Origin: an uncultured Porphyromonadaceae bacterium
GTDB lineage: Bacteria > Bacteroidota > Bacteroidia > Bacteroidales > Porphyromonadaceae
Length of the DNA stretch: 64,000 bases
Direction of reading: 5' to 3'
NCBI GenBank assembly: GCA_947253625.1
Contig: CAMYAB010000001.1
Location: 372,001-436,000 of the forward strand
Shown in pieces: positions 42,227-51,954 of this stretch (within the stretch, counting starts at the first letter, position 1; each line of letters starts with the position of its first letter). The notes beneath the pieces were generated by a model. It searched no databases, was not told where the DNA came from, and was given only the letters and a program-made list of their open reading frames with translations. Position numbers and translations under genes: made by a program.

Positions 42227-44026
42227 ATGTCTCGGGATAAGCACCCCATACTCAGGACTCTTCTCAGTGCCGGGCTCCTACTGGTCGGTATGATTGCCAG
42301 CGGTGCAGACCGTATCGCCACGACCGGTCGACTTCCCTTGCTCAGTGAGAGGGACAGCATAGCTTCATCTATACAAGACAGCACTGGCCGCCCGACCAAA
42401 GAGCAGATCATCATCGACCATGTAGATGTCTGGAGCTACGACAAAGAGCTCAACCCTGACGCTCAAGTACTGCGTGGTAACGTGGTTTTCAAGCACAATG
42501 ACGCAACCATGTACTGCGACAGTGCGCTTTTGTACGAAAAGTCCAACCGGTTTGAAGCCTATGGAGAGGTGCACATCGAGCAGGGAGACTCCCTCCACAT
42601 CTACTGCCACTACCTTGACTACGACGGACCTACTCTGCTAGCCCGACTCCGCTATCTGGTGAGGATGGAGCACGGACAAAATACGCTCTACACTGATAGC
42701 CTCGACTACGACAGAGGCCTAGGCATAGGGTACTACGCAGATCACGGCACTATCGTCGACAGCCTAAATGTCCTCTCCTCCGTCTATGGAGAGTACGACA
42801 CAACAACCAAGACGGCGACTTTCAACAACAATGTAAAGCTCGAAAACGAAAACTTCACGCTCTACTCCGACACCCTCTTCTACGACACCAACACGCACAT
42901 AGCCACCATCCTGGGTCCAACCAGGATAGTCGGAGACAGTGGGGTCATCACGGCCACACGAGGCACATACGACACCGAACGAGATGTCGCCAACCTCCTA
43001 GACCGAGCCGAGATTACAAGCGACAAGTATTGGATGACCGGTGACTCCCTGAGGTACGATCGCCCCAACCAATTTGCCGAGCTCCATGGACACGTAGTCC
43101 TACGTGACACCGCACAAAGAGTGGACCTCAGAGGCAACTATATTGAGTACAACGAGGGGACAGGACATGGGCTGGCTAAAGATAGCGCCTATATCATGGA
43201 GTACTCCGAGCCCGACACCCTATGGGCACATGCACAAGAGCTGGAGCTCCTAAAAGTGGACTCCCTCCACAGTGTCTACAAGGGCAAAGGCAACGTCCGA
43301 CTCTACCGAAGTGACATACAAGCCGTGGCGGACAGTCTACTCTACCTCACAGCAGATTCGCTACTCCACCTAATAGGCTCCCCATATATATGGAGTGGAT
43401 CGTCACAAGTCACGGGAGACAGCATCACCCTCTACTTTGCAGACAGTGCCCTCCACCATGCTCACATCCGCCAAAATGCCTATCTCTCTGACCAAGTACG
43501 TGACAACTACTTCAATCAACTCAGAGGACGCGAGGTCTTGACCTATTTCTCAGATAACAAGATGGACTCCCTATGGGCGCGAGGAAATGCCGAAAGCATC
43601 TACTACAACCTCAACGCTGACAGTCTCCTAACCGAGCAAATACGGAGTCAGAGTAGTGCAATACTGATGCAATTCGACAATCAGGAGATAGAGCGCATCA
43701 TGCTATTGGACAAAACCGTGGGCACCATCACCCCGGTGCCACTCCTGACATCAGATCAACTGATCTACACCAATTTTGTATGGTTTCCCGAGGGACGCCC
43801 ACTAGGAAGCCTAGATATCTTCCGCGCCACACCTCTCCCCGGTGCTTCTATGAGCACAGAACTGAAAGAGGCCGCCAAACCACAGGGTAGCCTACTCTAC
43901 GAGCCCGATCCGGAAGAAAAAGAAAAAGAGAAAGAAAAAGAGAAGCCAACCACAGAAGCACAACCCACAAAGAAGGAAGAGAGCAATGGGACTGATGAAC
44001 TTTTACAAGCCCAGGAAGCCAAGTAA
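42227..44026 (+). CDS. OstA-like/LptA-domain envelope protein
   Basis: A 599-residue exported protein with an N-terminal hydrophobic segment (RTLLSAGLLLVGMIASG). It contains repeated beta-jellyroll OstA/LptA units with the pattern GNVVFKHNDATMYCDSALLYEKSNRFEAYGEV, GEYDTTTKTATFNNNVKLENENFTLYSDTLFYD, and so on. The family is thought to form part of the lipopolysaccharide bridge across the periplasm. It ends in a charged tail, EEKEKEKEKEK plus PTTEAQPTKKEE. Its last 41 bp overlap the next gene in another frame, so the tail is the overlapping stretch. Confidence 0.88.
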   Translation: MSRDKHPILRTLLSAGLLLVGMIASGADRIATTGRLPLLSERDSIASSIQDSTGRPTKEQIIIDHVDVWSYDKELNPDAQVLRGNVVFKHNDATMYCDSALLYEKSNRFEAYGEVHIEQGDSLHIYCHYLDYDGPTLLARLRYLVRMEHGQNTLYTDSLDYDRGLGIGYYADHGTIVDSLNVLSSVYGEYDTTTKTATFNNNVKLENENFTLYSDTLFYDTNTHIATILGPTRIVGDSGVITATRGTYDTERDVANLLDRAEITSDKYWMTGDSLRYDRPNQFAELHGHVVLRDTAQRVDLRGNYIEYNEGTGHGLAKDSAYIMEYSEPDTLWAHAQELELLKVDSLHSVYKGKGNVRLYRSDIQAVADSLLYLTADSLLHLIGSPYIWSGSSQVTGDSITLYFADSALHHAHIRQNAYLSDQVRDNYFNQLRGREVLTYFSDNKMDSLWARGNAESIYYNLNADSLLTEQIRSQSSAILMQFDNQEIERIMLLDKTVGTITPVPLLTSDQLIYTNFVWFPEGRPLGSLDIFRATPLPGASMSTELKEAAKPQGSLLYEPDPEEKEKEKEKEKPTTEAQPTKKEESNGTDELLQAQEAK

Positions 44027-44339
44027 ATTTAGATACACCTACCGGTACTACGATGCCAAGAAGGAGGAGATGCAAAAGCGCATTAGCCGAGCGCGACGTA
44101 AGTACTATCCCGAGGAGTTTGGCGACAAAGAAGAAGCCGAGCTGGTCAAAGACAAGCTCAGAGGCGCCTTTCACCAACAGTCGGATGTGCTAGGCTCTTA
44201 CAAGCGTGGAGAGGATCTCCGAGGTGCGTTGCAACAAAAAAACTGGACCATACTCCTCATTCTCATACTCCTACTCGTCCTATTTCTCTGGTTGTACGAT
44301 AATATCGGCATCCACTTCTTTTCTTTCTTTGGTTTTTAA
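43986..44339 (+). CDS. Small membrane protein between the OstA-like gene and mutL
   Basis: A 117-residue protein: a basic N-terminus (NFYKPRKPSKFRYTYRYYDAK), a highly charged helical middle (KEEMQKRISRARRKYYPEEF) and one C-terminal span (NWTILLILILLLVLFLWLYD). The tail-anchored layout puts the charged part in the cytosol. The ATG sits inside the end of the OstA-like gene (41-bp overlap), preceded by GGAAGAGAGC. Homologues recur at this position in Bacteroidota, so it is probably part of the same process. Function unknown. Confidence 0.82.
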   Translation: MGLMNFYKPRKPSKFRYTYRYYDAKKEEMQKRISRARRKYYPEEFGDKEEAELVKDKLRGAFHQQSDVLGSYKRGEDLRGALQQKNWTILLILILLLVLFLWLYDNIGIHFFSFFGF

Positions 44340-44424
44340 CTAATTTCCTATTCCCTCCGCAGCCCCATTTTCCTCAAAATAATAAGCCTCAAACCACTTG
44401 CCAACAAACCTTCGTTATTAGCCC

Positions 44425-46257
44425 ATGGATAGTCTCATCAAGTTACTTCCGGACAACATAGCCAATCAGATCGCCGCCGGTGAGGTGATCCAGCGTCCCG
44501 CCTCAGTGGTAAAGGAGCTGGTGGAGAATGCGGTAGATGCCGGGGCCAGCAAGATACTTATTGACATCAAGGATGCCGGCAAGACTCTGATACAAGTGAT
44601 TGACGATGGCAAGGGCATGGCCCCAATGGATGCTCGCATGGCCTTTGAACGACATGCCACCAGCAAGATTCGATCTGCCGACGACCTTTTCGCCCTGAGT
44701 ACACTAGGATTTCGAGGTGAGGCTTTGCCCTCCATTGCAGCCGTCTCCCACATCACACTTCAGACGCGGACCGAGGACCTGCCACAGGGAATCAAACTAG
44801 AACTTGAGGGATCCAAAGTGGTATCGACCGAGCCGGTAGTCTGTGCGACAGGGGCAAACTTTTCGGTGCGTCACCTATTTTTCAACGTGCCGGCGCGTCG
44901 GAAGTTTTTGAAGCAAGACTCAACCGAGTTTCAGCACATTCTCAATGAGGTACGCAACATCGCTGCTGTTCGCCCCGGGATAGCTTTTACACTCAAGCAC
45001 AACGACCAAGTTACCCTTGCGCTGGAAGCGACACTCCCCAAGCAACGCATCCTAGACCTTTTTGGCAAAAAGAGGTTGCAAGACACACTGATCTCCATTG
45101 ACGCTGACACCCCTTTGGTGACCTTGAGAGGCTTTGTCTCAAAAACCGACCACACGCGCAAGCGAGGTGCGCAGCAGTACTTTTTTGCCAACGAACGCTA
45201 CATGAAGCACCCGTACTTTCATCGCATGGTGCTCAATGCATATGGCAATATGATCTCCAAGGGCGAGCAACCGGAGTACTTCATCTATCTATCGGTGGAC
45301 CCGGCCGGGATCGATGTCAATATCTCGCCCACCAAGACAGAGATCAAGTTTGAGGCCGAAAACGACATTGGCTCTATCATCTTCTCCACCATCCGCCGAG
45401 CATTGATGCAGGGAGCCGCAGTGCCCACTTTGGACTTTAGCTCACCTGAGTCGAGGTTACAAATACCGGTTGCACGGGCTGGAGATCCGGGCGAAATAGG
45501 TGAACCACCAACATCGGCTTCATATCGCAACGTGGGAAGCCGGATCAACCATACAATCCTACCCAGTAGTATCAACACCGATTTGGGCAAAATGCCGGAC
45601 TTATCCGACTGGGAGGAGTTTTACAGCAACTTTGAGCGCAACCGCTCCAAGCAGACACCGGTAGTCCATTCGCTTGTCGACACACCCGCTCCAGTCACTC
45701 TTGAGGAGCCGATCCTGCTAGGTGAGTATGCCCTACTTCCCTACCAGGAAAACATCTACATCGTCCACCTTCGTCACGCCGGCTACCAAGTGCTCTATGA
45801 GCAATTGTTGCGAACACTCAAGAGTGGTGGGATCCCCTCAGCCCCTCTGCTCTTTCCCGGATTGATGGAGCTATCGATAGAGGATGCCGAAGTGCTGGCA
45901 ACACATATGGATGACTTGGTGGCACTAGGCTTTGACATCTCCCAGATGGGTCAAGAGAGTATCTCAATCAATGCTGTTCCAATCGGTATCACGGCCGGAT
46001 CTGAGGAGCAACTCCTTGCCGAAATGCTGGAGGCATGTCGTGAATCAGCCAAAAGTGGTGGAGAGGCTCTCCTCGAAAAACTCCTAGAGACCCTCGTACA
46101 ACACCGTATCCGGAGTTCTCAGACACCTGCCAGCCCGGCACTGGCTCAAGAACTCATCTCAGATCTCCTCCGCCTACCCGAGCACCTGGTTGCCAAAAAT
46201 GGGCGAACAATTATCTCAATCATCACACCAAAAGAACTACGGACCAGATTCAAATAA
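44425..46257 (+). CDS. mutL: DNA mismatch repair protein MutL
   Basis: ATPase that couples mismatch recognition to strand removal. 610 residues. GHKL ATPase motifs: VVKELVENAVDAGASKI, IDDGKGM, STLGFRGEALPSIAAVS and TGANFSVRHLFFNVPARRKFLK. The transducer domain ends near residue 330 (DVNISPTKTEIKF). The C-terminal dimerisation domain starts near 430 (LLGEYALLPYQENIYIVHLRHAGYQVLYEQLLR). In MutL endonucleases that position reads DQHxxHExxLYE; here it reads HLRHAGYQVLYE, so the nuclease motif seems lost. Confidence 0.95.
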   Translation: MDSLIKLLPDNIANQIAAGEVIQRPASVVKELVENAVDAGASKILIDIKDAGKTLIQVIDDGKGMAPMDARMAFERHATSKIRSADDLFALSTLGFRGEALPSIAAVSHITLQTRTEDLPQGIKLELEGSKVVSTEPVVCATGANFSVRHLFFNVPARRKFLKQDSTEFQHILNEVRNIAAVRPGIAFTLKHNDQVTLALEATLPKQRILDLFGKKRLQDTLISIDADTPLVTLRGFVSKTDHTRKRGAQQYFFANERYMKHPYFHRMVLNAYGNMISKGEQPEYFIYLSVDPAGIDVNISPTKTEIKFEAENDIGSIIFSTIRRALMQGAAVPTLDFSSPESRLQIPVARAGDPGEIGEPPTSASYRNVGSRINHTILPSSINTDLGKMPDLSDWEEFYSNFERNRSKQTPVVHSLVDTPAPVTLEEPILLGEYALLPYQENIYIVHLRHAGYQVLYEQLLRTLKSGGIPSAPLLFPGLMELSIEDAEVLATHMDDLVALGFDISQMGQESISINAVPIGITAGSEEQLLAEMLEACRESAKSGGEALLEKLLETLVQHRIRSSQTPASPALAQELISDLLRLPEHLVAKNGRTIISIITPKELRTRFK

Positions 46258-46280
46258 CCCTATCATATACTAATTTTATT

Positions 46281-49200
46281 ATGCATAAGCTACTTCACAC
46301 CATCTTGATCAGTATCTGTGCGCTTGGTTCAACCACGGCACAAACCTTTATGGAGTGGCAGGACCCAACGGTCAATGCCATCAATCGACTACCGGCTCGC
46401 ACCGACTTTCACCCATACCACCTCCTAGAGGATGCTCTCGACGATGACTTATACCGATCAAAGGATGTCCTAAGCCTGAATGGCGATTGGAAGTTTTCGT
46501 ACACACAGGATGCACGAGACTATCCTACCGACTTTTTTGAGATCGGGTACGATGACTCGGCCTGGCGGACCATGCCGATTCCGGGCATGTGGGAGCACCA
46601 TGGAGTAAACGAACCCCTATACGTCAATGTCGGGTACGCATGGCGTGGACACTTTCAAAACAAACCACAGGAGCCCAACCCTGTACCCATTACCAACAAC
46701 TCTGTGGGCTCGTACCGACAGTCGTTCGTACTGCCCACCACGTGGGCGGGCAAAGATGTGACCCTGCACATTGGTGCCGTGACCAGCTGCGTATACATCT
46801 GGGTCAACGGTCACTTTGTCGGCTATAGTGAGGATAGCAAGCTGGCCGCTGAGTTTGACCTCACACCGTACATCAAGCTGGGCGAAAAGAACCTGATTGC
46901 ATTCCGTGTATTTAGGTGGTGCGACGGGAGCTACATGGAGGACCAAGATATGTTTCGCTTCACAGGCTTTTCTCGCGACCTCTATCTCCAAGCTCGCCCA
47001 AAAGAACGCCTCGAAGACATCCGCATCGATCAAGATCTGATCAACAACTATAGCGATGGTCGCCTCTGCGTCCGCCTAAAGTCCACCGGAGCCCCAACCT
47101 ACCGCCTTGAGCTGTGTGATCCTGATGGGCGTAGCGTCTGGCGCCACGAAGTAGCAGGAATGGGGCAAAACACCGTGACTGCGACTATACCCAATGTATT
47201 GCCTTGGACCGCCGAGACACCCAACCTGTATACGCTATTCGTCAAAAGCTACGTGGATGGAGTCCAAACAGAGATCCAGCAACACAAGGTTGGATTTCGA
47301 AACATCGCAATCCGTGACAACATCCTCCTGGTAAACGGTCGTCGCATCCTCGTCAAAGGGGTAAACCGCCACGACATGTCACCTGCGAGTGGTCCTATCG
47401 TATCTCGCGATGAGATGCTGGCAGATATACGGCTGATGAAAAACTTCAATATCAACGCTGTCCGTACCTCTCACTACCCCAATGATCCCTACTTTTACCA
47501 ACTCTGCGACAAGTACGGCATCTACGTATTGGCAGAGGCCAACCTCGAGTCACATGGCATGGGCTATGAGGATCTCTGCCTAGCCAAGTACGAACTCTGG
47601 GAAAAACAACACGTTGAGCGCAACACCAGGCACGTAAGCACGCTATACAACCACCCCTCCATCATTATCTGGTCCATGGCCAACGAAGCCGGGGATGGGA
47701 AAAACTTCACAGTAGCACGGCAAGAACTCCTCAAGATAGACCATACTCGCCCAATCATGCTGGAGCGAGCTTGGAATGGCGACAACACAGACATTTACGC
47801 CATCATGTACCGTACACCACAGGTCCAAAAGGAGTATGCACTCAACAATCCTACCAAGCCCTACATTATCTGCGAATACGCACATGCTATGGGCAATACG
47901 CTCGGAAACTTCCAAGAGTACCAAGAGCTGTACCACACTTACGATGTACTACAAGGAGGATTCATCTGGGACTTCATCGACCAAAGCCAATACAAATACA
48001 TCAACGGAATACGGGTACAAGGCTACGGTGGTGACTGGAACAACTACGACCCCTCAGACAATAACTTCTGCAACAACGGACTTTTCTCCATCTACAAGAC
48101 CCCCAAGTCTCCTGCTTACGAGGCAAAGTATGGTTACCAAAATGTACGTACAAAGTTTGAGCAAACCGGTAATAATACCGGCGAACTCCTGATCACCAAT
48201 GACTTTGTCTTCAAACCATTGGCTGACCTATCCCTGACCTACGAAGTAACAGTCAACGGAGAGACCATCTACAGTGAGACCATCCCCTGCCCAAGCGTTG
48301 CACCGCAGGAGACTGAGCGACTAGCCATCACTCTGCCCGATCTACCCACCGGGGTTGATGCCTTCCTAAACGTCACCTATCGCCTCAACCAGTACCGTCC
48401 CCTCATTGACAAAGGCTGGATTGCCGCACAGGAGCAGTTTGAGCTCAAGCACGAGGCTCTGTTTATGCCACAGCTGAGTACTCAAGGGACGACCCAGATC
48501 ACAGAGGAGACAGCGGGCCGTATTGTCATTACAGGGCCCAAGGGTCTACGGATCTCTTTCGATAAAAAGACAGGGCTACTATCCGAGTACACAGTAGATG
48601 GGACCGTCTACATGACCCCGGGGACCAGCCTAGAGCCGTGCTTCTACCGTGCGCCAAACGACAATGACATGGGAGCCGGACTCCAAAAACGCTGGGGCGC
48701 ATGGCGCAACCCCACACTACGTCTCTTGTCTCTGGAGTACAAAACCACAGACAACGGGCAGGCACAAGTCGTGGCACAATACGAGCTACCTGAGCCCAAT
48801 GCCTCACTGTCCATGCAATACACCATTGACCAGGACGGCAAGCTCCTACTCCGCCAACGCCTTGATCGACGAGATGACAACACCTCATCGCTTCCTTTTA
48901 GGATCGGAATCCGAGTACAAATCCCTAAGAGGTACGAAAACCTCGTCTACTTTGGCAGAGGACCGCGTGAAAACTACTCCGACCGAACCAATGGAGACTT
49001 CATCGGAATCTACGAACAACGAGCCGTTGACACCTTCACCCATCAGTACAACCGGCCCCAAGACTCAGGGGTACACAGTGATGTACGATATTGGGTGGCA
49101 TGCGACCTCGACAATCGTGGAATAGCCTTTTACTCGGATCGCCCCTTCTACGCATCTACCCTACCCTATAGCATCGAGCAACTCGAAGATTATCCGGAAA

Positions 49201-49394
49201 AGGGACAAAGCCACACCGAGCTCCTAGAAGAAGATCCGACTTCACTCTTTGTCAACATTGACTCACACAGCGCCGGAATCGGTGGCATCGACTCATGGGG
49301 TTCATGGCCTCTGGATGCTTACCTCCTAAAGGAACGTAGCTATACCCAGAGCGTCCTGATCGCACCAATCAAGATCACTCGCAATAGACAATGA
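46281..49394 (+). CDS. Secreted GH2 beta-galactosidase (LacZ type)
   Basis: A 1037-residue exported glycosidase. Signal peptide HKLLHTILISICALGSTTAQ. Then a GH2 sugar-binding domain (SLNGDWKFSYTQDARDYP; YVNVGYAWRG), the central immunoglobulin-like domain, and the TIM barrel. The acid/base Glu lies in IIWSMANEAGDG and the nucleophile Glu in YIICEYAHAMGN. The C-terminal part carries the beta-gal small chain (APNDNDMGAGLQKRWGAWRN; VYFGRGPRENYSDR). Periplasmic placement suggests it trims oligosaccharides such as host glycans. The stop overlaps the next gene (ATGA). Confidence 0.95.
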   Translation: MHKLLHTILISICALGSTTAQTFMEWQDPTVNAINRLPARTDFHPYHLLEDALDDDLYRSKDVLSLNGDWKFSYTQDARDYPTDFFEIGYDDSAWRTMPIPGMWEHHGVNEPLYVNVGYAWRGHFQNKPQEPNPVPITNNSVGSYRQSFVLPTTWAGKDVTLHIGAVTSCVYIWVNGHFVGYSEDSKLAAEFDLTPYIKLGEKNLIAFRVFRWCDGSYMEDQDMFRFTGFSRDLYLQARPKERLEDIRIDQDLINNYSDGRLCVRLKSTGAPTYRLELCDPDGRSVWRHEVAGMGQNTVTATIPNVLPWTAETPNLYTLFVKSYVDGVQTEIQQHKVGFRNIAIRDNILLVNGRRILVKGVNRHDMSPASGPIVSRDEMLADIRLMKNFNINAVRTSHYPNDPYFYQLCDKYGIYVLAEANLESHGMGYEDLCLAKYELWEKQHVERNTRHVSTLYNHPSIIIWSMANEAGDGKNFTVARQELLKIDHTRPIMLERAWNGDNTDIYAIMYRTPQVQKEYALNNPTKPYIICEYAHAMGNTLGNFQEYQELYHTYDVLQGGFIWDFIDQSQYKYINGIRVQGYGGDWNNYDPSDNNFCNNGLFSIYKTPKSPAYEAKYGYQNVRTKFEQTGNNTGELLITNDFVFKPLADLSLTYEVTVNGETIYSETIPCPSVAPQETERLAITLPDLPTGVDAFLNVTYRLNQYRPLIDKGWIAAQEQFELKHEALFMPQLSTQGTTQITEETAGRIVITGPKGLRISFDKKTGLLSEYTVDGTVYMTPGTSLEPCFYRAPNDNDMGAGLQKRWGAWRNPTLRLLSLEYKTTDNGQAQVVAQYELPEPNASLSMQYTIDQDGKLLLRQRLDRRDDNTSSLPFRIGIRVQIPKRYENLVYFGRGPRENYSDRTNGDFIGIYEQRAVDTFTHQYNRPQDSGVHSDVRYWVACDLDNRGIAFYSDRPFYASTLPYSIEQLEDYPEKGQSHTELLEEDPTSLFVNIDSHSAGIGGIDSWGSWPLDAYLLKERSYTQSVLIAPIKITRNRQ

Positions 49395-50335
49395 CGACCA
49401 CTACCGGCTGGCGCGATCAATTTTTTCAGTACCTAGCCTACGAGCAGAGTGCATCTCCGCTCACAGTAGAGGCCTACCAAAACGACCTGAATCAGTGGCT
49501 CATCGTCGAGGGGCACGACCCCTCCGATGACGCCACCCTTGAGTTGATGGTTCGGACGGTAGGTACCCGTACAGCACGCAAGTCGGTCCTAAAGTTCATG
49601 GAAGCCGGCGACAGCGCACGCACAGTGCGCCGTCGCTTGGCCTCTATTCGTTCGTTTTATCGGTTCTTGTTGCGCCATGGAGTGGTCAGCACTGATCCCT
49701 TCAGGTCTATACGTCCTCCCAAAAGCTCCAAGGAGCTCCCAACGTTTCTCAACTCCGACGCACTCACACGACGAATCAAAGAACTATACGAGGAAGCCGA
49801 TAGGCAAAACGAGGATGCCAAAGAAAAGCAGGCGATTTGGATGCAGGCCTTTATCATTGACCTACTGTTTCAAACCGGCATGCGCTCTGCCGAGCTATGT
49901 GGGCTTCGAGTCACGGACATCAACTTTGGTACACAGACCCTTAAAGTACTGGGCAAGCGCAACAAAGAGCGAATCATACCACTTGGACCCGGTATCCTCA
50001 ACACTCTGTCCGAGTACCTAGCCCATTACCGCACTCCGGCTACACCCGACGAGCCGGCCTTCTTGCTCAACAGTAGAGGCAAAGCCGCCACACACAGTTT
50101 TTTGTATCGAGTTGTCACACAGGCATTGGAGCCACTTAGCCAGTACAACCACAAGAGCCCGCACATCCTGCGACACAGCTTTGCCACCGCCCTACTCAAT
50201 GGCGGTGCCGACCTCATGAGTGTCAAGGAGCTACTGGGACACGAAGATGTGGCGACAACCTCCATCTACACCCACACCACCTTTGAAGAGCTTCGCAAAA
50301 ACTACCAAGCCCACCCCAGGAACAGAGAAGAGTAA
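49391..50335 (+). CDS. Tyrosine recombinase, XerC/XerD type
   Basis: A 314-residue site-specific recombinase that probably resolves chromosome dimers at dif. N-terminal SAM-like core-binding domain (FFQYLAYEQSASPLTVEAYQNDL; RRRLASIRSFYRFLLRHG). Catalytic residues: Arg in TGMRSAELCGLRV, Lys in KVLGKRNKERIIPL, HxxR in HILRHSFATALL, His in LLGHEDVATT and the Tyr in SIYTHTTFEEL. It overlaps the galactosidase gene by 4 bp, an odd operon partner. An AT-rich island begins about 60 bp after its stop. Confidence 0.93.
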   Translation: MTTTTGWRDQFFQYLAYEQSASPLTVEAYQNDLNQWLIVEGHDPSDDATLELMVRTVGTRTARKSVLKFMEAGDSARTVRRRLASIRSFYRFLLRHGVVSTDPFRSIRPPKSSKELPTFLNSDALTRRIKELYEEADRQNEDAKEKQAIWMQAFIIDLLFQTGMRSAELCGLRVTDINFGTQTLKVLGKRNKERIIPLGPGILNTLSEYLAHYRTPATPDEPAFLLNSRGKAATHSFLYRVVTQALEPLSQYNHKSPHILRHSFATALLNGGADLMSVKELLGHEDVATTSIYTHTTFEELRKNYQAHPRNREE

Positions 50336-50399
50336 TCCCCAACACCTTTTGAAAACCACTCAATGGAATCTGTTCTCGAGGCTTTTGAACAAAAAGGGT

Positions 50400-51314
50400 A
50401 TGATTAAGCTTTTGTTATTCCCCGTCCTCTCTGTTTTAATCTCTTGTTCTTCACAAAGCAACAATTCACAGATGGACAGAAGAAACATCGAAATCTTCAT
50501 CCAAACCCCGGCATGGAGTCTGGTCAAAACTATTGATAATGACGACATTGAGGCAATTAAATCAATCATTAAAAGAGATACCTCTCTATTAAATTATCAA
50601 GAACCTACATTTGGACTATCTCCGCTGCAAAGAGCTGTTGGAAGCCGACACTTCGAAGCGACTAAAGTGCTATTAGAGCTCGGTGCGAATCCTAATCTAA
50701 AATCAGATATTGGGGATTCTCCCATATATGAAGCATTAGAAGACGGATGGTATAATCCTACAGTAGAGGAAAATCCATCAATGCTTAATCTCCTATTCCG
50801 ATTTGGTGCAGATCCTAATATAATATATGAGTCTTCCCGTGATGATGGAGTAGTTGATGCCATAGAGAATAAAACATCTCCTCTTATTTATGCATTTGCA
50901 CATTCATCAGGAAACAAAAAAATTCAATCCCTTATAGAACACGGTGCTGATATCAACTATAGGACACCTCTGGGCACAACACCAACCGTAGAAGCCCTTC
51001 GGATGAAAAATATAGAGATTGCTCATTGGCTAATAGTTGATGGCCATACCAATATATCAGAACCATATTACTATTACAAAATCGGAACAGCTGAAATTGA
51101 TTCGCTAAACTCCAAATACCCAATAGAATTATTACTTAACTTGGTGTATGAAATTCCTTCTCATGAATACACGCTAAAAAGAGAGATAATTCAGGTGTTT
51201 CAAGACCAAGGTTGGGATTACAATACCCTGAAAGAAAACATACCGGCACACATACGTGAAAGGATTAAGAAAAAACACGCTGACAACTTAGAAGAGTACA
51301 TCAATCAATACTGA
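50400..51314 (+). CDS. Ankyrin-repeat lipoprotein
   Basis: A 304-residue lipoprotein: signal peptide and lipobox LLFPVLSVLISCSS (acylated Cys at residue 16). Ankyrin repeats lie at ~45-240 (TFGLSPLQRAVGSRHFEATKVLLELGANPN; SMLNLLFRFGADPN; NKKIQSLIEHGADINYRTPLGTTPTVEALRMKNIEIAHWLIVDG). The C-terminal ~70 residues are helical. ATG 50400 is preceded by AAAAAGGG and yields the lipobox; a longer frame overlapping the recombinase gene was rejected. Codon and base use are clearly AT-richer than upstream. Its stop overlaps the start of the broken papain-like gene (TGATG), a layout like effector-immunity pairs. An immunity role is inference. Confidence 0.85.
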   Translation: MIKLLLFPVLSVLISCSSQSNNSQMDRRNIEIFIQTPAWSLVKTIDNDDIEAIKSIIKRDTSLLNYQEPTFGLSPLQRAVGSRHFEATKVLLELGANPNLKSDIGDSPIYEALEDGWYNPTVEENPSMLNLLFRFGADPNIIYESSRDDGVVDAIENKTSPLIYAFAHSSGNKKIQSLIEHGADINYRTPLGTTPTVEALRMKNIEIAHWLIVDGHTNISEPYYYYKIGTAEIDSLNSKYPIELLLNLVYEIPSHEYTLKREIIQVFQDQGWDYNTLKENIPAHIRERIKKKHADNLEEYINQY

Positions 51315-51954
51315 TGCATCGTATGATAAATGCCCGTTTTCCCACCAAAACAAGTCAACCATTTTCAGGGATCGACATCGTTGCCCAAAGATAATAAATG
51401 TTGGTTTTGTGGGACATGCTGGTGTCTTGCTAATAGATAATAGAACTAGAGTTATAAAACATTACGTATATGGAAGATACGATACGGGGGACGGTACTGT
51501 GGAAAGAGTAAGAACGGTTAGCATCTCTAATGTTAGAATAGGAAAAGAAGGAAAGCCTACAATAGAAAGTTTAAATAAGGTCCTAGGAGAATTATCAAAA
51601 CGTCAGGACAAAGTGGACGAATAGATGGAGCTTATGTCATAAGTGATGAGTTTGAAAAAATGAATAGTTACGCAAATTCAAAATTTTTGGAGAGCAATCT
51701 AGGAAAAGGTAATAACTGCATATAATAAAAATAGAGAACCCTATTCTTTAATTAGACATAACTGCGGTACATTTGCAGCAGATGTCATCAATCAAGATGA
51801 ATCTGTTGATGCTCCTCATATTATAAACCCCACTCCTGTTAATATTGTTGATGAATATCAAGAAGAAGGCAATGCGAAAGTTGAATACAATCCAGTTAGT
51901 AATACAACGACTATAGGTAAAGAGGATGAAGATGATGCAAAGAAAATTCATTAA
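51314..51954 (+). pseudogene. Frameshifted gene for a circularly permuted papain-like (NlpC/P60-type) protein
   Basis: A ~210-residue protein can be read across three frames. It starts at ATG 51314 (MHRMINARFPTK, ending IDIVAQR then a stop). After a shift near 51390: INVGFVGHAGVLLIDNRT and YVYGRYDTGDG. After a shift at the AAAA near 51597: TSGQSGRIDGAYVISDEFEKM. After a shift near 51715: AYNKNREPYSLIRHNCGTFAADVINQD to the stop at 51952. The order of His in VGHAG and Cys in HNCGTF is that of permuted papain-fold amidases or lipases. Such domains occur in interbacterial effectors; the effector role here is inference. Confidence 0.75.

Noticed and set aside
49391..50335. Xer gene as the integrase of the AT-rich island
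   Set aside because: It overlaps a core gene, has core-like composition and looks like housekeeping XerC/D; no attachment-site repeats were seen.
50220..50399. Upstream extension of the ankyrin lipoprotein into the recombinase gene
   Set aside because: It would bury the lipobox signal peptide; ATG 50400 has a ribosome site.
51409..51624. 71-codon GTG-started frame taken as a stand-alone gene
   Set aside because: Its text is the middle block of the frameshifted papain-like gene, with matching blocks before and after in other frames.
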